Positions 35,746 through 49,047 of a stretch of DNA of 64,000 nucleotides are shown here, piece after piece; positions within the stretch are counted from its first letter, which is position 1, and every line of letters starts with the position of its first letter. The DNA lies in the NCBI GenBank assembly GCA_005408345.1, contig SEMN01000624.1:1-64000 (forward strand). The letters run 5' to 3'. The stretch is from Macquaria australasica (Eukaryota; Chordata; Actinopteri; Centrarchiformes; Percichthyidae). The position numbers and the translations under genes are program-made. The notes below the pieces were generated by a model. The model was given only the letters and a program-made list of their open reading frames with translations, did not search any database and was not told where the DNA came from.

Positions 35746-37130
35746 CCAAATTAAAAACACCATCAACAGTAAACCTGGACAGCTATGAGCACTTAAGCAC
35801 CAAATATGCAGAAAAAAATAATAAAATTAGTAACTGGAGGATAATTACATTACGTTTTAGTTCCAGGCTGATCATGACAGCAGTTGTATGTTGTAAAGAA
35901 GATAATTGTCAGGCTGAACTTACATTATTTCAGGCCCATTAATGCTGGGAGAAATTTAGAGCAAGGGGGAAGGTCTGATTAAATAGTTACTGTATTGGCT
36001 TTAAGTATTAGTTCAGTATTGAGAGAATCGAGCTCAGTAGAGATGTAGCTATTTGATTATTTGGTATGATTGCTTCCACTTGCCAGAAGCACAGACTCAG
36101 GCTGGAGGGAAACAGGTTGCTGTGTGATTGCTTTGTGACTGCTGCCACATGGAGTAGTGGGTATTATTTCAATTTTGCCAGAGGCACGGAGATACATCAG
36201 CTTGTGGAAACTGATTGCTCTTTGATCGCTTCATGAGATTGCCGCCACCCGAAACATTGGCTTTGATACTAGCTCTTGCTGGGGAGGCGTGTGAAAAGTT
36301 GCCACAAAGGCTGAATCCTTCCATCAGGATATACACACTAGTCACACAATCTATGGCTGCAACTCATTTGTTAAGGTATAAAATAGTGAAAAGTGCCCAT
36401 CACACTTTCCTAGAGCCCAAGGCTTTATTCCCCCAAGTGTGACAGCCTGAAGGACTTTGCCCATTTGAGCTGTCACATCTGTCTATGGAGAACACGCCGT
36501 CTTTCAGTGTAATGATTGTAATGCAGTTGGCATAATTCACCGCAGATTAATTGATACTCTGCAAAGAAGTGTGAGGACAAAATCTCTTTGGCATTCAGCC
36601 CCAGAGCCATTCTGTATGCAACGAGCGAAGCGCTGGTTTCATCAGGTTCGTTGACTCTCATGCAGGGTCTGTCTGTCTTTCCTAGGCCTTACTGTACCTC
36701 TTTCTCTCTCCTTATGTCGATCTCTTAATCATGATGTCCCCATCCTCCTTGACACTTCATTATTGGACCCTGAGGTCCTGTTCTTTCCCGCTCGTTGGTA
36801 GCCATGTTGGGGCTAATCGGCAGCCTCTAGGACCCTACAGGGTGTAGGTCTAATATGAAGGGCCAGGAAGAAAGGGAGGCAGGGAAAGAGGGTCAAGGTT
36901 CAACAGCTGGTGGCTGATGGCGCTTCAGCAGCGTTTAGGCCTCGATTGCATGCACTTGTTTGCAATGAATCGGTGGTCACAGCAGGTGCATGTCTTCTCA
37001 CATACACCAATACACAATACATGTTTTGGGCTTAACTAGACACTCCAAGATAAAAGTGTCTCAGTGTCAACCATGCCATATGTTCCATTAGTGCCAGACA
37101 GCAGATTTCAGACATATCCTTACTGCATTT
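35746..37130. other. Intergenic
   Basis: Mostly unrecognised. A fragment at 36370-36425 (aaaatagtgaaaagtgcccatc, tcctagagcccaagg) belongs to the hAT-type repeat seen at 9984. Confidence 0.4.
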
Positions 37131-37139
37131 CAGAAGGGA

Positions 37140-37670
37140 CTCCTCATCCTTTTCTTATTTTTAGCCATACTAGCGGCATGGCTCTAGGGATTGCAATGTC
37201 AGTATCGGTCAGTTATTCACCCCTTTGGCCCAGACTGAAATATCTCAACTGCTCAATGGATTGCCATGAAAGTTTGTATAGACATTCATGTTTCTCCCAG
37301 GTTTAAAATTTTATACAGACTTAATGGTTCCCAGAGGATGAATCCTAAAAACTTTGGTGACCCCCTGAATTGAAAGGTCAAAATGTTGTCCAGGTCTTTG
37401 GTTTATAACAAAATAGCTTCAAAACTAATTACATTCCCATCAACATCCCATCAGCCTCAGCTGTACTTTGTGTTTAGTGCTAATTAGCAACTATTCGCAT
37501 GCTAACACGCTAAACTACGATAGTGAACACACTATACCTGCTAAAAATCAGCATGTTAGCATTGCCATTGTGTGCATGTTAGCTCGCTCACATTAGCATT
37601 TAACTCAAAGCACCATTGTGTCTAAGTACAGCCTCACAAAGCCGCTAGCGTGGCTGTAGACTAGTCTTGT
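37140..37670 (+). repeat. Dispersed repeat family L, copy 2
   Basis: Shares with the copy at 57120: tggctctagggattgcaat, cccagactgaaat, tggattgccatgaaa, cagcctcagctgtactttg, tgtttagtgctaattag and cagcctcacaaagccgctag. About 530 bp without a coding frame. Confidence 0.75.
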
Positions 37671-38420
37671 TATTTCATACCCTCCCTTGCTATCAGGTCC
37701 ATCTACAAGTGTTCAGTAACACAGCTGACCACTGTTGGAACAAAATGCATTCTTGCTCTCTCAGAGGAACAGTTTAGATCATTCATTAATGTTGACGTCC
37801 AAGTCCTATAATGTACAGTGTAACAGATGGCCTTCATAATGCAGAACAGTCTGCAACATAACCTTTGTTCTCTTTGCTGAACTACTCCTTAGTAATTATT
37901 CAGAAAAGATCTTGGACTGAGTTTTCTTCAATAAAACACTAATGTCCCCTTCCAGTTCAGTTTACGACAGTTTTAAGACAGTGGCAGACAGAATCGTTGA
38001 ATACCAACTCCTGACAACCATCCTGCATTTCCGCTCGTGGATACTGTTCTGTGCACTCGTTTCACGTGCACGCGCCTGGTTTTTATGTGCGCGGGTTTTG
38101 AGACTAATTAAATGCCATATAATGCCATCTCTTATGAAGGCCCAGATCAAACCTATTCCAAAAAGAGTCGTAATTATTTATAAAACCAAAACTTGTTGCA
38201 GTACAAAAATTCTGCAGCCATTGGTGTTAATTTGTATGAAAACCAGAGAGTAAAAATTACATTTTGCTGTTTTACGGGGGGTTATGTGCTTGAGTATTTC
38301 TTGGCTCTGAGCAGTTGCCAGGCAACCAGCTGAGACTCCTGGAAATTACTGCTCCCAGCCATGAAATAATCTGGCATTAACCCCCCATAAAATGGCGTGC
38401 TGGTAGGCAGATTGTTTCTT
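37671..38420. other. Intergenic
   Basis: Unrecognised DNA with several short frames and no domain-like sequence. Confidence 0.4.
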
Positions 38421-38424
38421 TTCA

Positions 38425-38560
38425 ACAGAACTATGCTAGCTGTTTCCCCCTTTTTACCAGCGTTGTGCTAAGCTAAGCTAGAGTGGTATCAATCTTCTCA
38501 TCAAACTCTTGGCAAGAAAGCGTATAAGCGTATTTCTGAAAATGTCGAACTACTCCTTTG
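38425..38560. mobile_element. Foldback family J, partial copy
   Basis: gctagctgtttccccctttt, gctaagctaagct, gagtggtatcaatcttctca and ttggcaagaaagcgtataag match the right arm of 32790-33525. Confidence 0.65.
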
Positions 38561-38689
38561 ACTTTATTGTTCCTGAAACATGAAACATGAAACATAATAA
38601 ACGCATGAAGCATATAACAAAGTATGTAAAACAAATGTGAACCCTCATATAAAACAATGTACATCTGTGAACATCATCATCCACCAATA

Positions 38690-38990
38690 TTATTTGGAAG
38701 ACTGATCACCAGCTGAGTCATCCTGAGTATTTAACAGTTTGATGGTGGGAGGGACACTCTGTTAGACCAGGCCTTTGGTACTCTGGATCTCCATCCAAGG
38801 GGGAGAAGCTCACACTCTCCATACAGAGAATGAAGAGGACACTCTAAAATGAGTCGAGCCTTTGAAATAGCTCTCTTTCAGAAGATGTTAGACAGATCAG
38901 GAAGTTTGACAGCAATGATCTTACTGGCCTCTTTAACTATGTGGTGCAGCCTGCTCTTGTCATCTGTCGAGGGATCATTCAGTAGGTGCT
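38690..38990 (-). pseudogene. LINE reverse-transcriptase C-terminal remnant
   Basis: The complementary strand reads in broken frames: HLLNDPSTDDKSRLHHIV, EASKIIAVKLPDLSNIF, a stop, then RKRAISKARLIL, CPLHSLYGECELLPLG and WRSRVPKA. This resembles the end of a teleost LINE ORF2 (a 'HPL...F.LLPSGRRYRVP' type block). It is degraded, with no upstream RT core next to it. The clade is not resolved. Confidence 0.5.
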
Positions 38991-40765
38991 TCTTTCATAC
39001 TGTAAGGACTAAAAATATGTCTGTGGAAATAAGTTATTGCTTCTAGAGTGTCTAGGTTTTGTAGGTTTTAATAATCGTCAAGTCTGATCCCAGCTTTAAG
39101 TAGTCTATAACTGGGCTGAATTCTTTCCCATCTAATGAGTAATTAATACAATAATAATCAGATAACAATTAGAGATGTCCTGAGATGATCTTCAGGATTG
39201 TATTTAAGCCGATCTGGGTATATTGTAAGGGTTTGGTATTATCTAAAATAAACCTGATCAGCCAGAATTTCACCCACATATGTGAGGGAAAATGTGTGAG
39301 CGAATGTGAAAAATGATTTGGGCACACCAGGGACACCCCCAACAGAGTCACACATCTTTACTAGTAAAACCATCACCTGATTGCGTCTCGCTAATTTCAG
39401 CAATCCATTCTCCTGTTAAACTTCCATTCATATCAGATCAATAATTTAAACTTATAAACTTAATCGTTTTAAACAAGGACCTTCAGTATTTGGATAAAGT
39501 AGCTCGTGAAAAATAAGGTGTGCTACAGCTACATATTTAATCAACACTGCATATCTTCTGCTGCTTTGTAAATATAAGTATTGGATTGGACTCGGATCAG
39601 CCCCAATCCTGATCCTAATGGACTTGGATCAGGATTGGGGCCAAGAAAACTTCTCCCTACTCACTGTAAATGTTTACTAGGCTCCGTATACCCTTTGAGC
39701 TCTCACTCCTGTTCTTCTCTCCTTTTCTTAACCTTGCTTGATGAATTTAAGCATAGCTGGGATCATCAGTGTATCACATTCACATTAATGCAATCGTAGC
39801 TCTATATTTAAATTACAAGCCCACAGGGACGGGTGTATTGCATTGCTAACTTTATCACTCCCTCTGGTTCTGTTTCTCATCACGTGTCCTTGTTTTTTTT
39901 CTCCTTCTCCATCTTGTATCCTCTCATAACACTGCCATCCTTTTCTCACCTCACATTAGTTTCTTTATTACATTGTGCTTTTACTGCCGCTGTGCACATT
40001 AGTCAACATAACTGTGCCAGCCAAATGTATTTTTGCATTTTTTCCCATCTTCTGTCCTTTTTTACGACCCTGTAGCCCACTCATTCCTCTGGTTTTTCTC
40101 TCCAGCTCTCCTTCTTTTAGTCTTATCATCCACCCTCACTGGCTTTTTCCTTGTTTATTCTCTCTCTTCCGTCATCTACTCTTCCTCCCTCCCTTCCTAT
40201 GTTGCTTCTTCTCTTAATTCGGCCTTACATCCTATCTATTTAAGAAAGAAAGCAGCATCTGCTGGGAAACTGCTCGGCTGGGTGGGGCGATTCAGCTGAA
40301 TGGCACAGCAAGTCCCCAGATGCCCCGTTGTGGCTCATGCTACAAAGGGAGAGAGAAAGAGAGAGGGCGATGTACTGTGGCAGATAAGACAGATATGGAC
40401 AGGGCAACAGCATGAATAAGAGAAAACAACTGTAAAGAGAGCGATAGTGGACAGAGGAAAAGATTTAGGAAACAGAGGAGTTGAAAAAAGAAACAGTGTG
40501 CTGAGCTCCACCTCTGCTGCGCCCTGTCCTGCTGTGAAAGCCTCTTAATGTTTCTGCTCCACCGTGACTCAGGGCTGCTGCTGGCCATGAAAGCTGTGGA
40601 AGCATCCTGTACACACACTCAAATATACACACCAACAGCACCATACCTGATCTCTACACGCCCCAGAGGTCTGTTGCTCATATAAGTACCAAGTACCAAG
40701 AGTGTACACAACAGCTGAGCTAAACCAGAGACTGAACAAATTTTGTTCACTTGCTAAGTAGAAGT
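38991..40765. other. Intergenic
   Basis: Includes a local inverted pair at 39590-39640 (ggactcggatcagccccaat, ggacttggatcaggattgg) and pyrimidine-rich DNA at 39890-40220. No gene supported. Confidence 0.4.
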
Positions 40766-41342
40766 TAGAGCAGTGATACTCAACTTATGGCCCACGGGCC
40801 AAATCTGGCCCACGATAGGCTGATGGGTGGCCCACCGACCATTCTCTAATTCACAATGAAAATAAACTGATTCACATTGGGAATTTTTGTGTGTTTATAC
40901 CAATTAGTAAATGTTCAATAATGTCCTTTGGTGGTTATTTGGGCTGGCCTATCAGCGATCTGTGCAGTGCACAGAAGTGACATTGATTTCTTTTTTGATT
41001 TCTGCAGAAAGTTCATGTACACCTGACTTGCGCAGGGCATGTGGGAGAAGTTTGTCTTCAGGGCTTTCTGCCAGAAAGGCTGCTGTTCGTGTCCCATGTG
41101 AAACCAAAAGTCAACTTTGACTTATTATTTTAACCCAAAACATGATCTTTTCCTAAACCTAACCAGGTAGTTTTGGTGCCTAAACCTGACCAAACTGCAA
41201 CCGTTTCACAACATTAACCACATGTTAGAAAGGCTTTCTGGCAGAAAGGCCTGAGGCGTATTAATGTTTGTTTATTAACTGGCCCCCTCATTTTGAAATT
41301 GTGGCCCCCGGGCAAAGCAAGTTGAGTATCCCTGAGTTAGAG
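40763..41342. mobile_element. hAT-like non-autonomous element with 8-bp target duplication
   Basis: The element 40771-41334 (564 bp) begins cagtgatactcaac and ends gttgagtatccctg, which are terminal inverted repeats with one mismatch. It is flanked by agttagag at 40763-40770 and again at 41335-41342. Short TIRs starting CAG and an 8-bp duplication are hAT hallmarks. No transposase frame. The interior contains gatcttttcctaaacctaac, shared with 24050-24075, and an inverted pair around ggctttctgccagaaagg. Confidence 0.85.
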
Positions 41343-42470
41343 GATAATAATAATTCTGGTTTGTTACAATTTACAACTGGAATGGATCTTTACAACGGAC
41401 ATCTGTTTACAGACCTAATGGTTCAACTTTGACCTACCGTACTTGCCATAGTTGTGCTGTGTGCACACAGTTTTCCTGTGCAAAAGGAATTATTATGGAC
41501 ATTTTGAGTGCACTTGCTTTCAGTTTTACCTCCAAATAAAGCAGCATAGATAATCTTGGTAAACTGCTGGCTTTAGTATTAGTCCGCTCGTGTTTCTTGC
41601 CTCATCTGACTGTGTTGTAGAATTTTCTCAGCAGTTAGTCTACCATATCCCGTTGTAATAAACCAGAATTATATTTTAAGGCTTATAGCAAGCTTTATGG
41701 CTGTATGGTGTATGAATGGGAGAAAAATGAGAAGGAACAGCTGTAGAGAGGGAAATCTAAATTGGAAAGCAGAGGGAGGCAATTACTAAATGAATTGGTG
41801 CGCTCCAAACCAGATCATAACAATGCTGGTCATGCCAGACCGGCGTGGTTCACAAACCATTTAAATTCTGTGTCTGCATGAATCAGGCAAAAATAGCACC
41901 ATGTGTATTAGCAGAGTGACAAACAAAAGAGAGTGATAAAATGCAAATCTTTCATGTGGCTTTTTGTACTTCTGGGAAGTTATTGTTAAGAGTGCAATTT
42001 TAATACCTTACATAATTAAGTGTTTTAACAAGCTGTAGCAAGTCAGAGTTTAAGCTGGCGACTGTTGCTGGCTATGATGACAACTGTCACCAGCAAATGT
42101 ACTCAGCTGTAGCTAATTAATGTTTAGTCTGTGAGTTGGCAGAACAACGACAAAGAAACTCTTGGCTCTGGTATGGTTAATTATGGTCTCTGGTGACTGT
42201 ACATTAACACTTGGCCAAATATGTTTGGGGGGGTTTTTTTTAGAAGAAAGAAGAAACACCTCTCTGTCATTTTTCAACAAAGAGTGTTCTGTGTTGGGTT
42301 ATTCATGAACAGCCAAAAGACAGAGTCGCAGGACGATAATAGGTGATTGCCCCTCATCAACTTCAAGCTGATAGCTAGCAGATAGTTTGGCAGTTGTTGA
42401 GTGTAAATGACATACAGCTGGGGAAAAAAGTTTTTGGAATCTTCTGTTCAATTTTAAACAGCTTATTTTA
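41335..42470. other. Intergenic
   Basis: AT-rich, with no recognised repeat apart from the target duplication at its left edge. Confidence 0.4.
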
Positions 42471-42479
42471 AGCTCTGAA

Positions 42480-43065
42480 CTGAGACCTCCAGGGCTAACG
42501 TTAATGTTAGCAGAGCTGTCGTTACCATGAGGTGTCGTCAGTCTGATAGCAGCACATTGTCAGCTGTTGCTTATCAGCAGTTTGTCATTATTTCCATAAC
42601 AGGCCAACATTGCAGCTGTTATCAATAAAATATAACAACACTTTTGAAAGTCATGATAATATTTTAATATGATTGAGTTATGCTAAACCTGCAATACCAT
42701 ATAATCACCTTTTAGATGCTAAATGCTCCACTATGTTCACCAGCTAGTCTCTAACTGTGTCTGTCTGCTCTTTGGTGTTGAGCAGGTATTGTACAGTGCG
42801 TTTTTATGGCTTTTTCACTGAAAGCAGCTGCCTGTTGTGGTTGAAACGACGCTATGAGAGCGGTGAGAGTGAACCAAAACAGTAAAGTTGCAGGCGGACA
42901 GCTCAACAACGAGCTGGAATTCACTAGGAAGCTCCACAAGGCAGAGGAGAGCTGCAGATTCTGGTGATAATTCTCTGTAGGTTCATCACTACGAGCGACC
43001 CCTTTCACATTTTCATTTTATACCTTGTTAGTAAAAAAATATCAGTAGCAGCCGCTTTAAGTATA
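42480..43065. repeat. Probable dispersed repeat
   Basis: gatgctaaatgctccactat, gttcaccagctagtctctaa, ctgtgtctgtctgctctttg and aaatatcagtagcagccgct resemble a common teleost interspersed repeat. Only one copy is seen here, so the assignment rests on recognition alone. Confidence 0.4.
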
Positions 43066-46000
43066 CCACTAACTAAATGTGGTATCTGATCTAAAACTAG
43101 TTTCTTTAGAAGTTGACTTTTCTCTGACAGTCTCGTTTGAAGGACCTCAACAATTATCTGGTTGCTTAGTGGAGGTCTTCATAGTTAGACCACAGTCATT
43201 TAATTTATAGAATAAAACAGTTCAATTCTACATGTTAGTTTAGTTGAATTTATAGAAAATAACCACAATTTCAATTGCAGTAAGGGTCAGAAAAATCTAA
43301 ATGTATAGCCCTAATTTTTATTATGTGCTTGCAAGTTGCACTTGCAAAAAACCTTTAGGTTTGGCCTCAAAGATGCTTGCATACTGCCTGATTGACAGTA
43401 GTTTTTTATATTTAATATTTGGCCCTTTGTCTACTATACGTTAGAGCAACCCATCCTGTGAGCCGTATTCAGTCACACCGCCTGCCGCTGTTTGACCATC
43501 AGCTTGACAGGCATTCACTCCCTTTATTTGATTTTCTCCACCAGCAAGGCAGAGCAGAGTGCAGCCTGTGATATGATGGCGGTGTATGACCATGAGAGAG
43601 CCATAACATGGCCATTAAATCTGGTGGGAAGTTGTGGGGGGGGGGGTGTCAGTTAGTAAAGGAACATACCACCACACATACTGATATCTGTCTTGTCTGT
43701 CTTCACAGCGTCATATCTAATAAGTATCTGGATTCCTCTCGTTCTGCTCTCACTCATCCACATTTCAGTTTCAGCCTTCATCTCTTTGTCCTTATTCTGA
43801 CCTCTGTAAAAGATCTCATCACCTTCCTCCTCTACTCGTTTCTTAGTTGTTTGTGTCTTGTTTCCAGGTAACCCTTCCCAGAGGGAGAAAAGCAGCCATC
43901 AGTGGCAGCCCCTAAATCTGCTGATATATCTCTGTTTATGTTTACACCAGGCCTGCTCTCTACGAGGAGACGTATCTGTTCTCCCTCTGTTCATGTCTCA
44001 ACCCATCTTCTCTCTTTTCCTCACCCCACCACCCCTAAACCTTTTGTTTTAACAATCTGACCTACTTCATGATTTCCCTTGGTCGTTTAGTGGAGGTCTC
44101 TTTTATTTTTCTCTCCCCTGCTCTTGATTTTTCATTTCAGAGTGATTTTTTTCTTGCATCTCTCAAATCACGTTTAACACCTCCATGGAATAGAGCAGTA
44201 CACTGCTGTGTTCTCAGAAAACTTCAGATGCGATATGAGCTGTGGGCTTCACTCTCTCTTCTCTCTGCAGGAAGGCACATCACTCAATATTGCTGCATGG
44301 TGAGACTGTTAAAATGAAATAAATAATAAAAGCCTGCCCATCAGTGCGAGGTAATTTCACTGTTACACAGAAGCAAGTGAGAAGTAGAGGTAAGGGGTGT
44401 CCAGTGTTGTGAATAATGTGAATAGCAATCATATTCTTGAATTCAAATAAATATTTTCATCTTGCTCTACACAGAAATGCTGTATTGCATATATTCATTG
44501 TAAGAATTGTAAAGTGCACAGCTGCAGAATGAAGACCCAGCACCCTCCAACTCTAGGGATTTGAAGTAAAAGTCAAACTTACCCAGCATCCCTCCTGTTC
44601 CAATTAAACCAGTCAAGCACTGGTATTATCTCCAGCCCAGTGTGTGTGTGTGTGTGTGTATGAACTATGACCTCAACCCAGTTCTAGATTAAAGCTCAAG
44701 GCTGGCATTAACAAATAAACAGATGGACTCAGAACATGACAGGCTGGTGTAGCAAACTGCATAACCTAATCCTAAACTACATTTATTTGCTGTGTTTCTA
44801 CTGCCTCGGTTGAGTGACAAGCTAACATTACAAGTCAGCAAACCGTCTCACCTTTATCCACAGTTTTTCCATCTATAGACAGAGCGCAATGTGTCACACT
44901 CTGAAAACCACGCCCACCGGAGGGGAAAACAGCCAGCGCCACAACATGAAACTACGGGCTGAAACCCTAACAAAACACCTGTAGCTAGCTAAAAACATTA
45001 GATTTTAGCATGTCATGGGATTATTTTAGCACCCTGTGTCTCCCAGAGAGGACAAACTCAACACTGTGGGTCTATCTTTTCAAGTTAAGTTACTGTAGTT
45101 AGCTAAGGCACTTAATACTGCATAGCTTTCTGATTTAGCCACATTCCACTACACAAGTTGCTTACTGTCAAAATGCTTTAGCTTAACTTACAGCAGTATA
45201 GTTAGCCTAAAACTGACATTTGGATGTTTGACTGACCAGTGACGAAATGCTGCTGAGTGTCAGGATCCCAGTTTTCACATTCGCCTTTGTCTTCTTAAAG
45301 GCTCAGTTTTTTCAGCTCTGCAGCTTATACAAAATGTAGTTCTGGGTTCTTTACCCCGTTGGTAGTTCATCCCGCTCACAGCAGCTTTTAGACAGGTTTC
45401 TGTTGTTTGCTAGCAGACCGAAGTGACAAGGAGGCACCTTCACGCAATACAAAGTCAATGGAGAGCGATGACTTGTTTTCCCCTCCGGTGTGGACGGGAT
45501 GTCAATGCTGTGTCTCTTTGGTGTTGAATCTAAAATGCTACCACACATTACTTCTCAGATGGTCACGTTTATCCAAACACCACAGCCCGCTAGTTTTCTC
45601 CATTTTGCGTTAGCGAAGATAACAACTATAGCCTAGCTTACAGAGAACAACAGGACAATGGGTCAGACAGTACCTTTCAGAACCGCCCCCCTGCTGGAGT
45701 ACAAGGCACGGCCTGTCGCACTTGTACACTAAGTAATTTTAATTCTAATAGATGATTACAGACAGAACATTTAATTTTTACCCATGTTTCGAATAAAAAG
45801 TGGCAAACCTAAAAGCTGAACGCTGAAACCCAACATTCAGCTAGGTTATAGTACATCAGCTATGTAAAAGTTATAATCCTTAAGATTTCAGTCCCGGTTG
45901 ATTCTGTGGAACTGGTGGTATCCACAGGTGCAGTTTAATACTACAGGTCCCAGAATTCTGGGGGCAGCAAATGCTCCATGAGAAGCTACTTTGTCAGTTG

Positions 46001-48240
46001 AACTCTTTTATTGTGAACAACAGAAGAAAATGTTGGGTTTGTATTAGCAGTAACTTAATACAGCTCTGACACAGCTGTAGGAGAGTGAATAGTAAACAGG
46101 CTCATATCAATAAAATAAAATTACAAACAGTCACGCTGGATCACAGGCATGCATTATTTCCTGTGAATCCCTTGCGCGTAGGTGGGCAATTTGAATCCAG
46201 CGTAGGAATGGCGGACTGAGCCACTAATAAGGAACACTACTATATGGAGAGTAATTACAGAAAGTCAAAAACAGGGTTTGATATACATGAAAATCCTAAA
46301 GATTACAACTTTATGGTGGGATATGTACGAGTGGATGTGTATGGGTGCATGTGTGTGAGACAGAGAGAATTTGTGTGTTAGTATATGTTGATAATTGGAT
46401 AACAGAATGACCTGGTATATTTGCCAAAAACAGTTTAGTTTGTGACTTTGTTGTAACTCATCATAATTAAGTAAATAATCCTCTGTAGACCAAATTCTGA
46501 AGCCAGAGTTCTAAATACCTTGCACATAAGTTAACTATTTTATAAAAGTGTCATATTAGAAGACATACTTTTTGTTTAAATATGGCAAATCTTTCCAACA
46601 TGAAGAACTCCTAACTAAATCAAAGTTACTCTCTGAAGTGGAGAACATTTTGTCAAGTGAACGTTGCTTTGACAAAATTAGTTATGTAAACACTACTGAT
46701 GTAAACACTATTAAGGAGAATTGCCCGCAGTATTGGCTCTGTTGTAGACCAGTATCGGTGGTACATTAGCACAAATGGGCTCAGTTGAGCCCTGGTGCAG
46801 GGTCTCCTCAGACTGGGGCCTCTGGGTATCAATTAGAACGTGTCAGATCTTACTTTAGTGAGGAAAAGGTCACGCTGTTAGTGCAGGTTAGTGTGAGACA
46901 TCAGCGCTGGAGTGTTTTCAGAGTTGATGGTGATGGATGACACCAGTGGTGGAGACACTGTACTGATAGGAAAACTGACAGCTTACACAGAGAGGAGACT
47001 GGGTTAATAAGAGTGGAGTTAGATGTAGGTCATAGAGTCAGGGAGTGAGGGTTGATCGGTGCGTATAGCTAGTGACCAGTCAGTCCCATGAGGGGCACCC
47101 TGTTAAAAATGTCTACATTTGTAGAACTCTGAACGATGCTTTGGAAGAAAGAGAAGGATTGTGGAAGTGTAGCAACTATTACACAGCTGGATATAAAAAA
47201 TATACTCATTATACCACATTTATTACATTTTGACAGGTGTATTTTAACTGTTGTTTAACTGCTGTCTCAATTTCCTGGTTGCTAAACATTCAATAGCGAG
47301 ACTTATTATAAATGCTTACAACAAGATGAGGACACTCAACTAAATTATTTAAACCTGTAGTAGATGTTGCCCAACAAGTAAAATGCCAAAGAGAGAATGT
47401 TTACACTACATAGTTTATTTTTTAACTGCAAAATTACCAGCTCAGTAAATACCACAGTCACAATTTCTTAAAAAGAAAAAAAAGTTATTTATAATCAGAT
47501 ATATAATATCTGTATTTAAAAAAAAATATTGGTCAGGCTATAATTTCCAGAAACCACGAAGCAGAAATATTGTAGAATTAATTGAATTAATAAATTAAAT
47601 TTAATTAAATTAAAAATGAATAAATCTGACATTTCCGTTACGAATGTTGATGCCTTAACCTTCTTAATTAGCTAGCGCTTCAGGGGAGACCATCGAGGGA
47701 ACACTTGACCAAGCACTGTTGGTCACATAGTATGTAGACAAGCTAGCATTAGCATCAGCAAGGTACGCTGTAGTATTAGCTTGTCAACCACCTTCGACTG
47801 TGGACTAAATGTTAAGGTTAGCTTTAGCTGTCACCTTATTTGATCTGACTCTGCCTTTAATTGATATTGAATGTAGTTCAGTCAGCCAACTCATGTGAAA
47901 TGCATTATCATATAAAATGTAGAATACCAACACCGTTAATATCTGGTGTCAAGGCTCTGACCTCGTCACTCCCCACAAGGAAGCACCAAACTCAGCGCAG
48001 CGAGGACAGGGGAGTGACAATGATATCTTCTTGTAGCCAGTGAACCCAATGTTGTGTTTGAGCACTTTTTGAATCGACTGTTTACAGTTGCACGGTAACC
48101 CTAAATGCAGATGTCTGACTTTTCTCAGGTGTTTAAGTTCTATTTGTTGAATCAAAAATGTCCCTCCAGTTGTCACGTAGAGGTAGAAATGATGCAGCGT
48201 GTTCTATCCAGTCAATCCGTCCGACAGTCAAAACAGTCAT
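43066..48240. other. Intergenic, few recognised elements
   Basis: Contains (GT)n at 44640-44660 and repeat-like sequence at about 45290-45720 (ctcagttttttcagctctgc, agtcaatggagagcgatg). An AT-rich tract lies at 47480-47640 and a small inverted set, gacaagctagcattagc / gtattagcttgtc, at 47738-47785. Open frames are short and lack domain character. Confidence 0.4.
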
Positions 48241-49047
48241 TGACTACGTTTACATGCACTCTAATTTTCCACTATTATTCTGAATGTGACAATATTTGGA
48301 ATTTGATACAGGTCATGTAAACGGCATATTCCATTTGGATATTCCGAATTAGGCCTTATTCCTGGCCAACAGTTTGCAAGGCCCACATTTCTGGTAAGAA
48401 GGAGAAACTGTCACGAACTCCGACACAAAAACTGGTGGACTCAAACGCACGACTCTTCAGACCATGTATGGTATATCAAAAATTCTTTACTGAGGCAGAA
48501 CAAAACAAAAACGCTCACGAGGAGGATCAAATACAAACAGAACACGCTCACTTGGAGGATCAGAGAATAACATGGACTGGAACAAAACCTGGTACATGGA
48601 AACTTGCTGGTACGCTTGACTCGATTCTTTTGACAGACGGAACAAGACGAACTGGCACAGGACAAAGGGAGACAAGGACTATTTATACATGAGGTAGGGG
48701 GAAACAGGTGAGACCAATCAGGGGCGGGGTAGACAATCACAACGGCGGAAAAATCACACAAAGGGAGGAAGTCAGGGTCTGAAACGAGAGGGAAAGGTGA
48801 GTACAAAATAAAATAGGAAGTGCAGGACGAGACTAGATGTGAGTGACTTTAACTTAACATAAAACTAAAACATGACATGAAATACATTTAGCAAATCCGG
48901 CGAGACACAACAGAAACACCTACTTTTAAACGGGAATGCTAGTGGAATATTAATTTTCATTAGCTATGTAAAGAGCTTAGTAGGGATATTGTCTTTTTCG
49001 GAAAAAGGGCAAAAAACTGAATATTTTGTGCATGCAAATGTAGTCAG
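48241..49047. mobile_element. Foldback family E element interrupted by a solo LTR
   Basis: The left end gactacgtttacatgcact and right end gtgcatgcaaatgtagtc are inverted, as are the neighbouring blocks (tattccatttggatattcc; ggaatattaattttcat). Removing the LTR and one target copy leaves about 300 bp, a normal size for such an element. A related element is at 19164-19582. Confidence 0.75.
48404..48917. mobile_element. Solo LTR with 5-bp target duplication
   Basis: The LTR at 48409-48912 (504 bp) starts tgtcacgaactcc and ends gagacacaaca, the TG...CA form of a retrotransposon LTR. It is flanked by gaaac at 48404-48408 and 48913-48917. On the minus strand tgtataaatag (about 48681-48691) could be the LTR TATA box, favouring minus-strand transcription, although AATAAA-like sequence also occurs on the plus strand. 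No internal region or second LTR is present, so it is the product of LTR-LTR recombination. The retrotransposon class is not determined. Confidence 0.8.

Noticed and set aside
39833..40299. Overlapping hydrophobic frames
   Set aside because: Generated by T/C-rich DNA (Phe/Leu/Ser/Pro) in three frames at once, so not coding.
48435..48806. Frames on both strands
   Set aside because: They lie wholly within the solo LTR and have no gag/pol similarity.
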